Shown here in pieces: positions 35,178 through 44,437 of a stretch of DNA of 64,000 nt. Position numbers and translations under genes: made by a program. Below the pieces are notes generated by a model, which was given only the letters and a program-made list of their open reading frames with translations, did no database searches and had not been told where the DNA came from. The DNA lies in contig DATJAO010000060.1 of the NCBI GenBank assembly GCA_035516175.1, forward strand, positions 1 to 64,000, written 5' to 3'. The stretch is from DASPSR01 sp035516175. GTDB taxonomy: Bacteria > Nitrospirota > UBA9217. Position 1 is the stretch's first letter. Every line of letters begins with the position of its first letter.

Positions 35178-37613
35178 ATGGAAACCAAGAAAGCCGTCAT
35201 CCCGGTCAAGGGCATGACCTGCGTGAACTGTGCTGCGGCCATCCAGAAAGATATTTCAAAACTTGCTGGCGTCAGGAACGCGAACGTCAATTTCGCGAAC
35301 GAGAAGGCCGTTGTCGAGTTCGATCCCCTTACCGTCGGTCTGGACCGGTTCATAGAGACCATCCAGGAACTGGGATATACTCCCGTGACCGAAAGGACGA
35401 TGATCCCGATCATTGACCTTGATGCATCGCGGGTACAGGAACTGGAACGCATTATATCCTCAATAGACGGTGTGCTGAAGGCCGTGGTGAACGTGGGGGC
35501 CGAAACCGTAGAAGTGGAATATGTGCCCGGACAGATCGGGCTCCGCGATATCAGGAGGTCTATGGAGAAGTCGGGCTTCCGCCTTCCGCAGCAGGCAGAA
35601 GGCCGATCGGCGCTCGACATCGAAAAGGAGGCCCGTGAGAAGGAGCTCACGGAACTTCGTACCAAGCTTACCGTCAGTGCAGTACTCTCCGCGTTGGTGC
35701 TCATCGGAAGCTTTCAGGACATGCTCCCCTTCATCACGATCATTCCCCGGCGGACCATGTGGTTCATCCTGTTCCTGCTTACCACGCCGGTCCAGTTCTG
35801 GGCAGGACGTCATTTCTATCAAAACGCCTGGGCGTCGATCAAGCACGGCAGCACGAACATGAATACGCTCGTCGTGGTGGGAACAAGCTCTGCCTATGCC
35901 TACAGCACGGTGCTCACGTTCTTTCCCGAGGCGCTGGGCCACTATGGCAGCCACGGCGGCGCATACTACGATACTGCAGCAATCATCATTACCCTGATCC
36001 TGTTCGGCAAGTATCTAGAGGCCCGTGCGAAATCACGCGCCGGAGAGGCCATTAAAAAGCTTATGGGCCTCCAGCCCCGGACCGCCCGCGTGGTGCGAGA
36101 AGGAATAGAACTGGATATCCCGATCGAGGAAGTGGATGCGGGGGATCTGATCGTTGTCAGGCCTGGGGAAAAGATCCCTGTCGACGGCGTCATCCGGAGC
36201 GGGTATTCATCAGTCGATGAGTCCATGCTCACGGGCGAGAGCCTCCCCGTTGAGAAAAAAATGAGTGATGTGGTGATCGGCGCGACCATCAACAAGACAG
36301 GAACATTTACCTTTGAAGCGACCAAGGTTGGCAGAGACACCATGCTATCCCAGATCATCCGCATGGTGCAGGAAGCGCAGGGCTCCAAAGCGCCGATCCA
36401 GCGGCTTGCCGATTACATTTCCAGCATCTTCGTGCCGGCGGTCATCTCCATCGGCCTGCTCACCTTCGTCCTCTGGTATATCTTTGGATCAGCGGAAACC
36501 CGGTTTACCTTCGCACTCCTGAATTTCATCGCCGTGCTCATCATTGCCTGCCCATGCGCGATGGGACTTGCAACGCCTACAGCCATTATGGTCGGCACGG
36601 GTAAAGGCGCGGAACAGGGCATTCTCTTTAAAAACGCCGAAAGCCTCGAGCGAGCCCAGAAGATCGATACCATCGTTCTCGATAAAACCGGCACGCTCAC
36701 GCGCGGCGAGCCAAAGGTCACGGAAGTGATCCGGGATGGAATGAGCGAGCAGGAGATCCTGTTTTTCGCCGGCTCAGCGGAAAAAAACTCCGAACATCCG
36801 CTCGGTGAAGCCATCGTACAGGCTGCGCTTGAAAAGGGTGTCCAGATCGAACGGGCGGATGAGTTCGAGGCGCTCCCGGGTCACGGAATCAGGGCAAGGC
36901 TGAACGGCAAAGAGATCGTTTTGGGGAATGACCGGCTGATGACCGAGAGAAAAATCGACTTCACGCCATTCAGGCTTGCTGCTGAGAACATTTCATCCCA
37001 CGGCAAGACCCCCATGTTCGTGGCCATTGACAAGAAGGCTGCCGGTATCATTGCTGTCGCGGACACACTCAAGGAGCATTCGAAGGAAGCCGTATCCGGG
37101 CTCAAGGCCCTCGGCCTCGAGGTCGTGATGCTGACGGGGGACAACCGCCGCACGGCGAAGGCCATTGCCGATGAGCTCGGGATCAGCCATGTGCTGCCGG
37201 AAGTCCTCCCTCAGGATAAGATGGATATGGTAAAAAAACTCCAGGCCGATGGTCGCGTCGTCGCCATGGTCGGCGACGGGATCAATGATGCACCTGCTCT
37301 CACACAAGCGGACGTGGGAATCGCCATCGGCACGGGCACAGACGTGGCCATCGAGGCATCGGACGTTACCTTGATCAAAGACGACCTCCGCGTGGTTGCG
37401 ACGGCAATGCGGCTCTCGCGCCGGACCATGAACACCATCAAGATGAACCTGTTTTGGGCGTTCTTCTACAACGTCATCGGCATCCCTGTTGCAGCCGGCG
37501 TCCTCTATCCGTTCTTTGGAATACTGCTGAATCCTATGTTCGCTTCAGCGGCTATGGCATTCAGTTCGGTGAGCGTGGTGTCGAACTCGCTCCGGCTGAG
37601 AAAATTCTCTTAG
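35178..37613 (+). CDS. copA: Copper-type P1B ATPase
   Basis: The 811-residue protein begins with an HMA domain having GMTCVNCAA. A second HMA-like domain (about 70-135) has lost its CxxC. Eight membrane helices surround the actuator (TGES), the ion-site CPC (IIACPCAMGLATPTA), phosphorylation site DKTGTLT, HP motif (EHPLGEAI) and GDGINDAPAL hinge. CPC plus the conserved YN and MxxS-like residues in the last helices (YNVIGIPVAAGVLYPF, FSSVSVVSNSLRLR) indicate Cu(I) export. It is transcribed alone. Confidence 0.92.
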   Translation: METKKAVIPVKGMTCVNCAAAIQKDISKLAGVRNANVNFANEKAVVEFDPLTVGLDRFIETIQELGYTPVTERTMIPIIDLDASRVQELERIISSIDGVLKAVVNVGAETVEVEYVPGQIGLRDIRRSMEKSGFRLPQQAEGRSALDIEKEAREKELTELRTKLTVSAVLSALVLIGSFQDMLPFITIIPRRTMWFILFLLTTPVQFWAGRHFYQNAWASIKHGSTNMNTLVVVGTSSAYAYSTVLTFFPEALGHYGSHGGAYYDTAAIIITLILFGKYLEARAKSRAGEAIKKLMGLQPRTARVVREGIELDIPIEEVDAGDLIVVRPGEKIPVDGVIRSGYSSVDESMLTGESLPVEKKMSDVVIGATINKTGTFTFEATKVGRDTMLSQIIRMVQEAQGSKAPIQRLADYISSIFVPAVISIGLLTFVLWYIFGSAETRFTFALLNFIAVLIIACPCAMGLATPTAIMVGTGKGAEQGILFKNAESLERAQKIDTIVLDKTGTLTRGEPKVTEVIRDGMSEQEILFFAGSAEKNSEHPLGEAIVQAALEKGVQIERADEFEALPGHGIRARLNGKEIVLGNDRLMTERKIDFTPFRLAAENISSHGKTPMFVAIDKKAAGIIAVADTLKEHSKEAVSGLKALGLEVVMLTGDNRRTAKAIADELGISHVLPEVLPQDKMDMVKKLQADGRVVAMVGDGINDAPALTQADVGIAIGTGTDVAIEASDVTLIKDDLRVVATAMRLSRRTMNTIKMNLFWAFFYNVIGIPVAAGVLYPFFGILLNPMFASAAMAFSSVSVVSNSLRLRKFS

Positions 37614-37675
37614 ACGATAAGCGTGTCAACACTCTCTTGAACGGTCCGGAAAAGGCTTGAAAGGCCATGCAATGC

Positions 37676-37740
37676 AGTTTTTTTCTTTGCGTTCTTTGCG
37701 TATTCCACGGGAAACCGTTTCTTTTGTTTCTCTTAATCCC
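37676..37740. repeat. Degenerate CTTTGCGT intergenic repeat
   Basis: TTCTTTGCGTTCTTTGCGTA followed by CCACGGGAAACCGTTTC resembles the elements at 14148 and 27541. It fills the space between copA and the Mut7-C gene. Confidence 0.35.
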
Positions 37741-37754
37741 TTCACGGTGAAACA

Positions 37755-38192
37755 ATGAAGTTCATAGCCGACGTCATGCTGGGAAAGCTCGCAAAGCGGA
37801 TGAGGCTGCTGGGATTCGACGTTCTCTATGACCGGACGCTCGATGACAACGAGATCATCCGACTGTCTCTGGAACAGAAACGTATTATCCTGACTCGAGA
37901 TACGGAACTTGCCGGACGTCCCTTGGCGGCAAACCGCGTGTTCATCAGGCATGATGCCGTAAAGGATCAACTCCGCCAGGTCATCGATGCACTCATGATC
38001 GAATCAGCCCCAGGCCCCCTCACCCGCTGTTCCCTGTGCAATGACACACTCCTCCCGATCACAAAGCAGGACATAAAGGACCTCATTCCCAATTATGTGT
38101 ATGTCAACTATGATGGTTTCTTACGGTGTATCAGCTGCGGAAGGATCTACTGGGAAGGAACGCACGTGAGAAATATGAGATTGTCGGGCTGA
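37755..38192 (+). CDS. Mut7-C RNase-fold protein with zinc ribbon
   Basis: The 145-residue protein has a PIN-like Mut7-C domain (FIADVMLGKLAKRMRLLGFDVLYDRTLDDNEII, with catalytic-looking Asp6 and an RIILTRDTEL strand). A zinc ribbon (CSLCND and CISCGRIYWEGTH) ends it. The family is thought to be an RNase related to the C-terminal part of Mut-7. It stands alone between copA and the convergent beta-barrel genes. Confidence 0.85.
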   Translation: MKFIADVMLGKLAKRMRLLGFDVLYDRTLDDNEIIRLSLEQKRIILTRDTELAGRPLAANRVFIRHDAVKDQLRQVIDALMIESAPGPLTRCSLCNDTLLPITKQDIKDLIPNYVYVNYDGFLRCISCGRIYWEGTHVRNMRLSG

Positions 38193-38264
38193 TTGTAGAA
38201 TTAGGAAATCCGGCCCACCAGGGGCGAGGACGGGCTTTCAGTGCATCCGGAAAATACCACAATC

Positions 38265-38840
38265 TTAAAAATGAAAATTAAGCGCAAGGCCGAGAGTAAA
38301 CGTATCTCCATTAACGTTTGTGGCAACATTAAAGCCATTGATGTCCAGATTGTAATTAATGAACCGGTACACCCCTCTCACATCGATTGCGACCTGCTCA
38401 TTGAGGAAATACTCAAAGCCCATGCCGAAATTAAAACCAGGGCCTGAAAATCTATATTGATCGCCGGTGACGTTGTAGGTCTCTTTGAACGTATAACCTC
38501 CCACCCCCATTAGCAGATATAGCTGATTCGGTTGGGGCCTTGGAAACAAAAAAAGCCGTAAATCTATACTCCAACCGGTCAAATCGCCGCTACTGAATCC
38601 CGGATAATGATCTTCATGGTTCGATCCTATAAAATTACCTTCAAGTGCCATCGGACCAAAATTATAACCAAACCTTAGTTCCAGTCCAAGGGCCGGATCG
38701 ACGGTGTCGAAGTAAGAATCCGCAGCGCTGGTAATGTTAACATACGTAAGTCCAACGCCCACATACGGGCCCTCTTTAGCCATCGCAGGCGTGAAACAGA
38801 GGAGGATCGCCAATGCTGAAAACAATAATACCTTTTTCAT
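38265..38840 (-). CDS. Outer-membrane beta-barrel protein
   Basis: The 191-residue product starts with a signal peptide (MKKVLLFSALAILLCFTPAMA) after GGAGGG. The mature part has alternating hydrophobic strands: KEGPYVGVGLTYVN, LELRFGYNFGPMALEGNFIG, and the C-terminal TFTLGLALNFHF ending in Phe, typical of OmpW/OprF-like eight-strand barrels. It is a paralogue of the next gene (both share TPAMAKEG and the final strand). Function, such as surface adhesion or small-solute passage, is unknown. Confidence 0.85.
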   Translation of the reverse strand: MKKVLLFSALAILLCFTPAMAKEGPYVGVGLTYVNITSAADSYFDTVDPALGLELRFGYNFGPMALEGNFIGSNHEDHYPGFSSGDLTGWSIDLRLFLFPRPQPNQLYLLMGVGGYTFKETYNVTGDQYRFSGPGFNFGMGFEYFLNEQVAIDVRGVYRFINYNLDINGFNVATNVNGDTFTLGLALNFHF

Positions 38841-39012
38841 CGCTAACCCTCCAGATAATCTGGATTTGCTGTCGTCTTAAAATATAGCACACATCCAATG
38901 AGAGTCAAGGCAAGTGTACCCGAGTGGGATACTGCCGTCTCATGAGCGCCTCGTTATGACATAGGATGAAAGCATATCGGAATAAGGAAAGGTCGCGACG
39001 GTAATCGAACAC

Positions 39013-39039
39013 AAAAAGCCGACCGAATCCGGGCCGGCT
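39013..39039 (-). terminator. Rho-independent terminator of the second beta-barrel gene
   Basis: On the minus strand AGCCGGCCCGGATTCGGTCG continues into GCTTTTTG. The stem AGCCGGCC/GGTCGGCT has one mismatch and is followed by five T residues. It lies about 20 bases beyond the stop of the gene at 39059. Confidence 0.7.
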
Positions 39040-39058
39040 ATATCGGATAGGTATGTTG

Positions 39059-39586
39059 CTATAGAAAGTGGTAGGTCACGCCAACATCAATTGTCCTCAC
39101 CGTAGCATCTAAATTAACCGGTGTCCCCTCATCAAAGGTGATCGAAGTACTCGTAAATCCAGCACTGAAGGACAACTCGGGGAACACATACATGTCGACG
39201 CCGAATCCCAATTGACCACCGATGCCTTTTATAGCATTGCTGTTTTCAATTTTATAGCTCCCGACGCCGATCATGATATAGGGCTCAATGTGGCTGCCGC
39301 TGAGCGGGAAATGGAGTTTCGCGTCTATTGTTCCACCTTTGAAGTCCGTTGTTTCGTTCGTTCCTTTCAGGTCGATGCTAGATTTGAAAAGAGTCCCTTC
39401 TACCGAAAAATACCTCCCAAAGCCATAACCGCCGCGCAGACCCAGGCCATTACCTGAATCTAGATTAGTGTCGCCTGAAAAATAATCGAAGGGAATATAT
39501 AAACCCAGATACAATCCTTCTTTTGCCATCGCTGGCGTGGCTATGAGTATTAATGACGACAGTACAAATAAAATAAACCTCTTCAT
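39059..39586 (-). CDS. Outer-membrane beta-barrel protein, paralogue
   Basis: An internal ATG (39584-39586) with AAAGGAGA gives 175 residues and a proper signal peptide (MKRFILFVLSSLILIATPAMA); the longer frame upstream is not used. Strands include KEGLYLGLYIPFDYF, LGLRGGYGFGRYFSVEGTLF and a final VDVGVTYHFL-like strand (TIDVGVTYHFL). It resembles its neighbour and probably came from duplication. It is followed by a clear terminator. Confidence 0.85.
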   Translation of the reverse strand: MKRFILFVLSSLILIATPAMAKEGLYLGLYIPFDYFSGDTNLDSGNGLGLRGGYGFGRYFSVEGTLFKSSIDLKGTNETTDFKGGTIDAKLHFPLSGSHIEPYIMIGVGSYKIENSNAIKGIGGQLGFGVDMYVFPELSFSAGFTSTSITFDEGTPVNLDATVRTIDVGVTYHFL

Positions 39587-39731
39587 GAAAACATCTCCTT
39601 TCAATCTTACGTTCGTCTGCGCGTCAAATAATGACAAAGCACGGGTTACCGCCAGGATGCAGCGGCAATTCCCCTGTAAAAACGAAGACGGCAGCAGAAT
39701 GACGCCGGTGCTTCTTGACGGAGCAACCAGG

Positions 39732-40655
39732 TCATTGCGGAGGAGCAAATGGTGATATCACAGGCGGAGTATGTACCGGCGGAGGAAGCGGTTTCACTAA
39801 TGGCTCGGGCTGCGGCTCTGGTTGAGGCTCGGGTTCTGCCTGCTGAGGAGATACCTCATGCTGCGGTTCTGGCTTCGGTTTCGGCTTCGTCGGCCGAGGC
39901 TGTTTAACTTGGAGCGGCTGGTTCGTGATGCCAGCACGGGTAATGGCAAGGTCCCTGATCACGGTTCCTCTCGTCCCCTTTACGGCCAGTTCCTCGCCGT
40001 TCAGCAACAGCCTGACCGCACTCACATCGCTATAACTGAGAAGGAACATATCATCGGCGCTCCAGATAAGGCTCTCTCCTTTTTTGAGAACTGCCTTCTT
40101 CTGGGGGCTGGAATCGGTCCGGACCAGGAGCCAGGTATCTTCAAGAGCTACGACCTCAAGATACAGTTTATCCGGTCTTCTTGCTTGAAATTGTTCAACG
40201 CCCTGCAGTGTGCCGGTCGGGGCCGAAACCGTGACATTCGAGCTTCCCGTATGCTTGTTGGTAGGCATGGACGTAAGCAGGAAGACAATGAGCAATATGA
40301 ATATTGCCGCACCCCAGACGAATGGCTCAATAGGGGCCTCCCTAGCCTTCTTCACTTTCCCTTGTTCAGAAATGACAGTCGTTTTTTCCCCATCGGCTGG
40401 CGGAGCCGGAGGAGTCACTGTTTGAGGTTTAAGCGCCGCATACCGTTTTAGGACCTCGGCTTCCTCAAGGTGTAAAAACCGTCCGTAGTTCTTGAGAAAA
40501 CCTTTTACGAAGACCTCGCCGGGAAGTTTGGAGAAATCTTCCTCCTCGAGGGCATGAAGATAATTGACACTAATCCTGGTCTGCATGGCCGCGTCCCGTA
40601 TATCAATGCCCATCGCCTCACGCGCGTCGCGCAGATATTTACCTAATGTACCCAT
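39732..40655 (-). CDS. RodZ-like helix-turn-helix membrane protein
   Basis: The 307-residue protein starts at MGTLGKYLRDARE; a GTG three codons earlier is an alternative. It has an Xre-type helix-turn-helix (1-70), one membrane helix (about 110-128), a DUF4115 beta domain (LYLEVVALEDTWLLVRTD...), and a tail of KPKPKPEP and QPEPQPEP repeats. RodZ anchors MreB and helps keep rod shape. The gene is coupled to the TPR lipoprotein gene upstream, a common pairing near PilF/PilW-like genes. Confidence 0.8.
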   Translation of the reverse strand: MGTLGKYLRDAREAMGIDIRDAAMQTRISVNYLHALEEEDFSKLPGEVFVKGFLKNYGRFLHLEEAEVLKRYAALKPQTVTPPAPPADGEKTTVISEQGKVKKAREAPIEPFVWGAAIFILLIVFLLTSMPTNKHTGSSNVTVSAPTGTLQGVEQFQARRPDKLYLEVVALEDTWLLVRTDSSPQKKAVLKKGESLIWSADDMFLLSYSDVSAVRLLLNGEELAVKGTRGTVIRDLAITRAGITNQPLQVKQPRPTKPKPKPEPQHEVSPQQAEPEPQPEPQPEPLVKPLPPPVHTPPVISPFAPPQ

Positions 40656-40660
40656 CCACG

Positions 40661-41401
40661 TCACCTCAGGGTCCTGATATAGTCATTCGCCTTCTGGGCG
40701 ACTTCACTTCCGGGAGCAAGTTCTGCCACTTTTTTGAATTCTACAAGCGCCGACTTCTTGTTGCCGTCCTTCAAGAGCGCAACGGCCAGGCTGTACCGCA
40801 TATATGCATTCTGGGGCGCGGTCCCGACTCCTTCCTGGAATTCCTTGATAGCGTCTTTGACCTGTCCTGCCTCAAACAATGCAGTGCCAAGCTTGTAATT
40901 GGTCAATTCAAGGTTTGCGTACCGCTTAGCCTCACGGTATGCCTCCACGGCTTTCCCATAATTTTTTTGCGTCATGTACATATCACCCATGTTGAGATAG
41001 GGTATATGTGGAGTGGTATAAAGCTTGTTTTCAAGAGCTTTATTAAAACATTTAAGTGCTTCTTGCCATTTTTCCTGTTTTACGTAAACGACCCCGAGCC
41101 CGTTGTATGCCTCGGAAAACTTGGAATCCAGACTGATCGCTTCTTTATAGTATTTTATCGCCTCTTCCGGCTTCCCCTGGATATCATTCAGGACTCCAAG
41201 GTAATAATAAGACATTTTGTAGGAACTGTCGGTCTGCAGGGAGCGATTGAATTCGACCGAAGCAAGCTCGTAATTTTTTTCCTGAAAATGAGCGACCCCC
41301 TTCTCAAAATACCCTTCGGCCATCTTTGTTTTGTCAACCGGTTTACCAGTTGTGACGCAGCCTGCGAGCGCCAGAAGTAACACAATTACCAACGTTTTCA
41401 T
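40661..41401 (-). CDS. TPR lipoprotein, PilF/PilW-like
   Basis: The 246-residue product has a lipoprotein signal (MKTLVIVLLLALAGC) and six to seven TPR units (for example SEAYNGLGVVYVKQEKWQEAL and PHIPYLNMGDMYMTQKNYGKAVEAY). PilF/PilW-type lipoproteins assist assembly of the type IV pilus secretin in the outer membrane; a generic TPR lipoprotein is the alternative. AAAGGGG precedes the ATG. Confidence 0.8.
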   Translation of the reverse strand: MKTLVIVLLLALAGCVTTGKPVDKTKMAEGYFEKGVAHFQEKNYELASVEFNRSLQTDSSYKMSYYYLGVLNDIQGKPEEAIKYYKEAISLDSKFSEAYNGLGVVYVKQEKWQEALKCFNKALENKLYTTPHIPYLNMGDMYMTQKNYGKAVEAYREAKRYANLELTNYKLGTALFEAGQVKDAIKEFQEGVGTAPQNAYMRYSLAVALLKDGNKKSALVEFKKVAELAPGSEVAQKANDYIRTLR

Positions 41402-41417
41402 ATGGAAGACACCCCTT

Positions 41418-42320
41418 TCAAAATGATGACAAAAGACGTGCGAGCGCTTCCTTATCTCTGCTCACAATGCCATTGGTGCTGCGGCTCTCTTTACTCAGCT
41501 GCGGTTTTGGCGCTCTTACCACGCCAGCCCTGATGGCCCGTTGAATGACGTCTTCCGGCTGCTTCGCTGAAACTTGCTGGGCCGTTTTCATCGGTGCACT
41601 AGCCGGTCTTTCAGGTTGTCTTGGCTTCACCGGCGGCGGCTGAGGAGGTTCCGGTGCAGGAGGCGCAGGGATTGTATGCGCGGGGGCAGCCGGAACAGCG
41701 ACCTCCTGGGGCTGGTCAACCGGCGCAGGTTGTGCAACAGAAGCCGTGGATACAGGAACAGCCGGGGCAGCAGCCTCCTGAGGCTTGGCAGCAGGTTCCG
41801 GTTTTGCATCAGAAGCCGTGGATACAGGAACAGCCAGGGCGACAGAATCGTGGGGCTGGACAGCAGGTGCTGCAGGCTGCTCCAATGACCCTGTGGCCGG
41901 CACCGCGCTTTGTTCCACCGGTTTACCCTCAATCTGCTTGTTGAGATTGAAGATAGCCTGGTCGTCTATCCAATGGTTCCTCTCGTCCGAGGACATTTTC
42001 GTGAGATCGATTTCATCGAGCATAGCCCCCATTCCCTCGGCAAAACCACGCGCTTCTTCATCAACGGTATTCATATCTTCTTCAGGAAAGGGATTGGATG
42101 AATGCGGATAGAAAAGCCTTCGGTTCGTACCAAGGAGGTGAAGACCGATGTATGCTGAGATCCTCCCGCCGCCCTCGCGGCAGAAAATGACGTAGCTTCG
42201 GGCCTCCTCAAGGTTCATTTCCGGGGTTGCCACTTGGTGTGTGTTCATGGAAAAGAGCACCTTCAGCATGCTTCTTTCCTTGACCTTGAGATCGGTTATG
42301 GTAGTATCGACGGTAAACAT
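41418..42320 (-). CDS. Unknown protein with Pro/Ala-rich repeat region
   Basis: The 300-residue protein has an ordered N-terminal part (1-130) with VIFCREGGGRISAYIGLHLLG and a charged helix. A low-complexity Pro/Ala/Val region (about 135-245) follows and then a C-terminal basic segment (VIQRAIRAGVVRAPKPQLSKESRSTNG). The low-complexity part holds two copies of a 24-residue unit. No ribosome site is evident. I do not recognise the N-terminal fold. It may share a transcript with the TPR and RodZ-like genes. Confidence 0.65.
   Translation of the reverse strand: MFTVDTTITDLKVKERSMLKVLFSMNTHQVATPEMNLEEARSYVIFCREGGGRISAYIGLHLLGTNRRLFYPHSSNPFPEEDMNTVDEEARGFAEGMGAMLDEIDLTKMSSDERNHWIDDQAIFNLNKQIEGKPVEQSAVPATGSLEQPAAPAVQPHDSVALAVPVSTASDAKPEPAAKPQEAAAPAVPVSTASVAQPAPVDQPQEVAVPAAPAHTIPAPPAPEPPQPPPVKPRQPERPASAPMKTAQQVSAKQPEDVIQRAIRAGVVRAPKPQLSKESRSTNGIVSRDKEALARLLSSF
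41688..41831 (-). repeat. Two 72-bp tandem coding repeats
   Basis: The units encode VPVSTASDAKPEPAAK... and VPVSTASVAQPAPVDQ.... A stretch of about 25 bases (GAAGCCGTGGATACAGGAAC and flanks) is identical in both copies, so the duplication is recent compared with the protein. Confidence 0.75.
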
Positions 42321-42376
42321 ATTACTTACATAAATTTAAATTGCAAAATCCTCGGCATAAAGGACCGTGGAGGATT

Positions 42377-43285
42377 TCAAATATCCTCAAAATGCGTGAG
42401 GCTCTTGAACTCCCGGTACCTGCTCACAATCTCTTGATAATCCAGGCTGCGGAGCCGATCGAGGCTGAATGCCTCGACGTTGAGGGACGCCATGACGCTG
42501 CCGAAGATAACGGCCTTCCTCATGCTACCCTCGGTAAAGTTCATGGTGCTGGCCAGATATCCTATGAAACCGCCTGCGAACGTATCGCCAGCACCTGTGG
42601 GATCGAACACCGATTCGAGCGGGTAGGCCGGTGCGTTGAACACGCTGTGGCCATTGAACATAAGCGCGCCGTAGCTTCCCTGTTTGACCACGACCGTCTT
42701 CGGTCCCATGGCCTGTACGCTCTTCGCTGCTTTAACCAGACTCGCCTCTCCGGCAAGCTGCCTGATTTCTGCTTCGTTAATTGTGAGCAGGTCCACTTCT
42801 TTGAGCAAGCGCTTGAGCGCTTCGGGCTTGCTCGAAATCCAGTAATTCATCGTATCGCAAGCAACGAGTTTCGGCCTCTCGACCTGCCTTAACACTTCGA
42901 GCTGGATCTCAGGGTCCACATTCGCGAGGAACACGACATCGGAGTTTTTATAATCGCCGACGATGTTCGGCTTGAAGGTCGCAAGGACGTTCAGATGAGT
43001 GGCCAGCGTGTGTGCCTCATTCAGGTCATACCCGTACTCGCCTTTCCATCGGAAGGTTTCTCCCTTCTGAACCTCTATGCCTCGAGTGTCGATGTTTTTG
43101 CTCTTGAGAAATTGTATGTGCTCCTTAGGGAAGTCCTCGCCTATAACGGCTACGAGCCGGACATCGGCAAAATAACTGGCAGAGGTGGAAAAATAGGTTG
43201 CTGAACCGCCGAGGGCATTCTCAACATTTCCGAAGGGGGTCTTGACCGAATCAAGCGCGACCGTACCTACAACGAGCAAACTCAC
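42377..43285 (-). CDS. PfkB-family sugar or nucleoside kinase
   Basis: A GTG start with GGGAGG eight bases upstream gives 302 residues. PfkB signatures are GGSATYFSTSASYFADVRLVAVIGEDF and DPTGAGDTFAGGFIG (catalytic Asp). It phosphorylates a sugar or nucleoside with ATP; the substrate cannot be read from sequence. It lies about 110 bases after mtnP and may handle a ribose or methylthioribose compound from the same salvage route (inference). Confidence 0.85.
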   Translation of the reverse strand: MSLLVVGTVALDSVKTPFGNVENALGGSATYFSTSASYFADVRLVAVIGEDFPKEHIQFLKSKNIDTRGIEVQKGETFRWKGEYGYDLNEAHTLATHLNVLATFKPNIVGDYKNSDVVFLANVDPEIQLEVLRQVERPKLVACDTMNYWISSKPEALKRLLKEVDLLTINEAEIRQLAGEASLVKAAKSVQAMGPKTVVVKQGSYGALMFNGHSVFNAPAYPLESVFDPTGAGDTFAGGFIGYLASTMNFTEGSMRKAVIFGSVMASLNVEAFSLDRLRSLDYQEIVSRYREFKSLTHFEDI

Positions 43286-43398
43286 TAAATAAAACCTCCC
43301 TGAAATTTAAAATCCAAAAAGCAGAATGAAAAATGGATGAACGCGTAATTTTGATTTTTTATTGATCTTACTATCGTTTTTTTACTCACGCAGCTGCC

Positions 43399-44295
43399 TC
43401 ATGCCTTTAGGCCCTTCATGTACTTCCCGATAATGGGAGTCAGATCCTTTTTCGTCTTGAACGGGATCAGGTTCTCGGGTGTCATGATCGTGCTCCTGAG
43501 CGACTCACTGCATCCGCACGCTCTCGTCTCCGGCAGGATCCGGACAGCTTCACGGATCATATCTTTCGATGTTTCGATGTTCTTCTTCATGACCGCCAGC
43601 ACTGCCTCGACGGACACGGCCTCTTCGCTGTGGTGCCAGCAGTCATAGTCCGTTGCCAGAGAAATGGTACTGTAGCATATCTCGGCCTCGCGAGCGAGTT
43701 TGGCCTCCGTGGCATTCGTCATGCCGATGACGTCGACGTCCCACTTCCGGTAGGTTAGCGACTCGGCGCGGGTCGAAAACTGTGGCCCCTCCATGCACAG
43801 GTACGTACCGCCCCGGTGCACCGTGGCCCCTACGGCAATTCCTGACTTCACAAGAATCTCGAAGAGATAGGTACACACCGGATCGGCCATGCCCACGTGC
43901 GCTACGATACCATTACCGAAGAAGGTGCTCCGCCTTTGCCTGGTGTGATCATAAAACTGGTCAGGAATCACGATATCACCGGGCTTGATCTCTTCCTTCA
44001 TGCTGCCGACTGCGCTCACCGAGATGATCCGCTCCACGCCCAGCTTCTTCATGCCGTAGATGTTCGCCTGGTAGTTGATGTCCGTTGGTATAATGCGATG
44101 GCCGCGGCCGTGCCGGGGCAGGAACGCCACGCGCTTGCCGTGCAGCGTGCCGATGATGTAGTCGTCCGAGGGTTTGCCGAAGGGCGTCGTGACCTTCATG
44201 CTCATCACCTGGGTCAGCCCTTCCATTTCGTATAAGCCGCTGCCGCCGATAACACCGATGTTTATTTTTTCCGCTTTTGTACTCCGCTTTGCCAT
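43399..44295 (-). CDS. mtnP: S-methyl-5'-thioadenosine phosphorylase
   Basis: The ATG at 44293-44295 has AAGGAA upstream; 298 residues. Motifs: GVIGGSGLYEMEGL, LPRHGRGHRIIPTDINYQAN, CMEGPQFSTRAES, GMTNATEAKLARE, and ATDYDCWH. It splits methylthioadenosine to adenine and methylthioribose-1-phosphate, the substrate of MtnA. The MtnP/MtnA pair without MtnBCD nearby recalls the methylthioadenosine shunts that end in dihydroxyacetone phosphate. Confidence 0.93.
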   Translation of the reverse strand: MAKRSTKAEKINIGVIGGSGLYEMEGLTQVMSMKVTTPFGKPSDDYIIGTLHGKRVAFLPRHGRGHRIIPTDINYQANIYGMKKLGVERIISVSAVGSMKEEIKPGDIVIPDQFYDHTRQRRSTFFGNGIVAHVGMADPVCTYLFEILVKSGIAVGATVHRGGTYLCMEGPQFSTRAESLTYRKWDVDVIGMTNATEAKLAREAEICYSTISLATDYDCWHHSEEAVSVEAVLAVMKKNIETSKDMIREAVRILPETRACGCSESLRSTIMTPENLIPFKTKKDLTPIIGKYMKGLKA

Positions 44296-44437
44296 TCTTG
44301 ATAATTCCTTGAAACCACAGGGGACGCAGTTTTCGCAGACCAACGGAGATTACAAGGTGCTGAAACTGATGGTTCCTCGCCCTTTTCTTGTCGTTTCTTG
44401 GACCTCTGGATGCCGCGCTCCGAAATCCGTAATCGCC

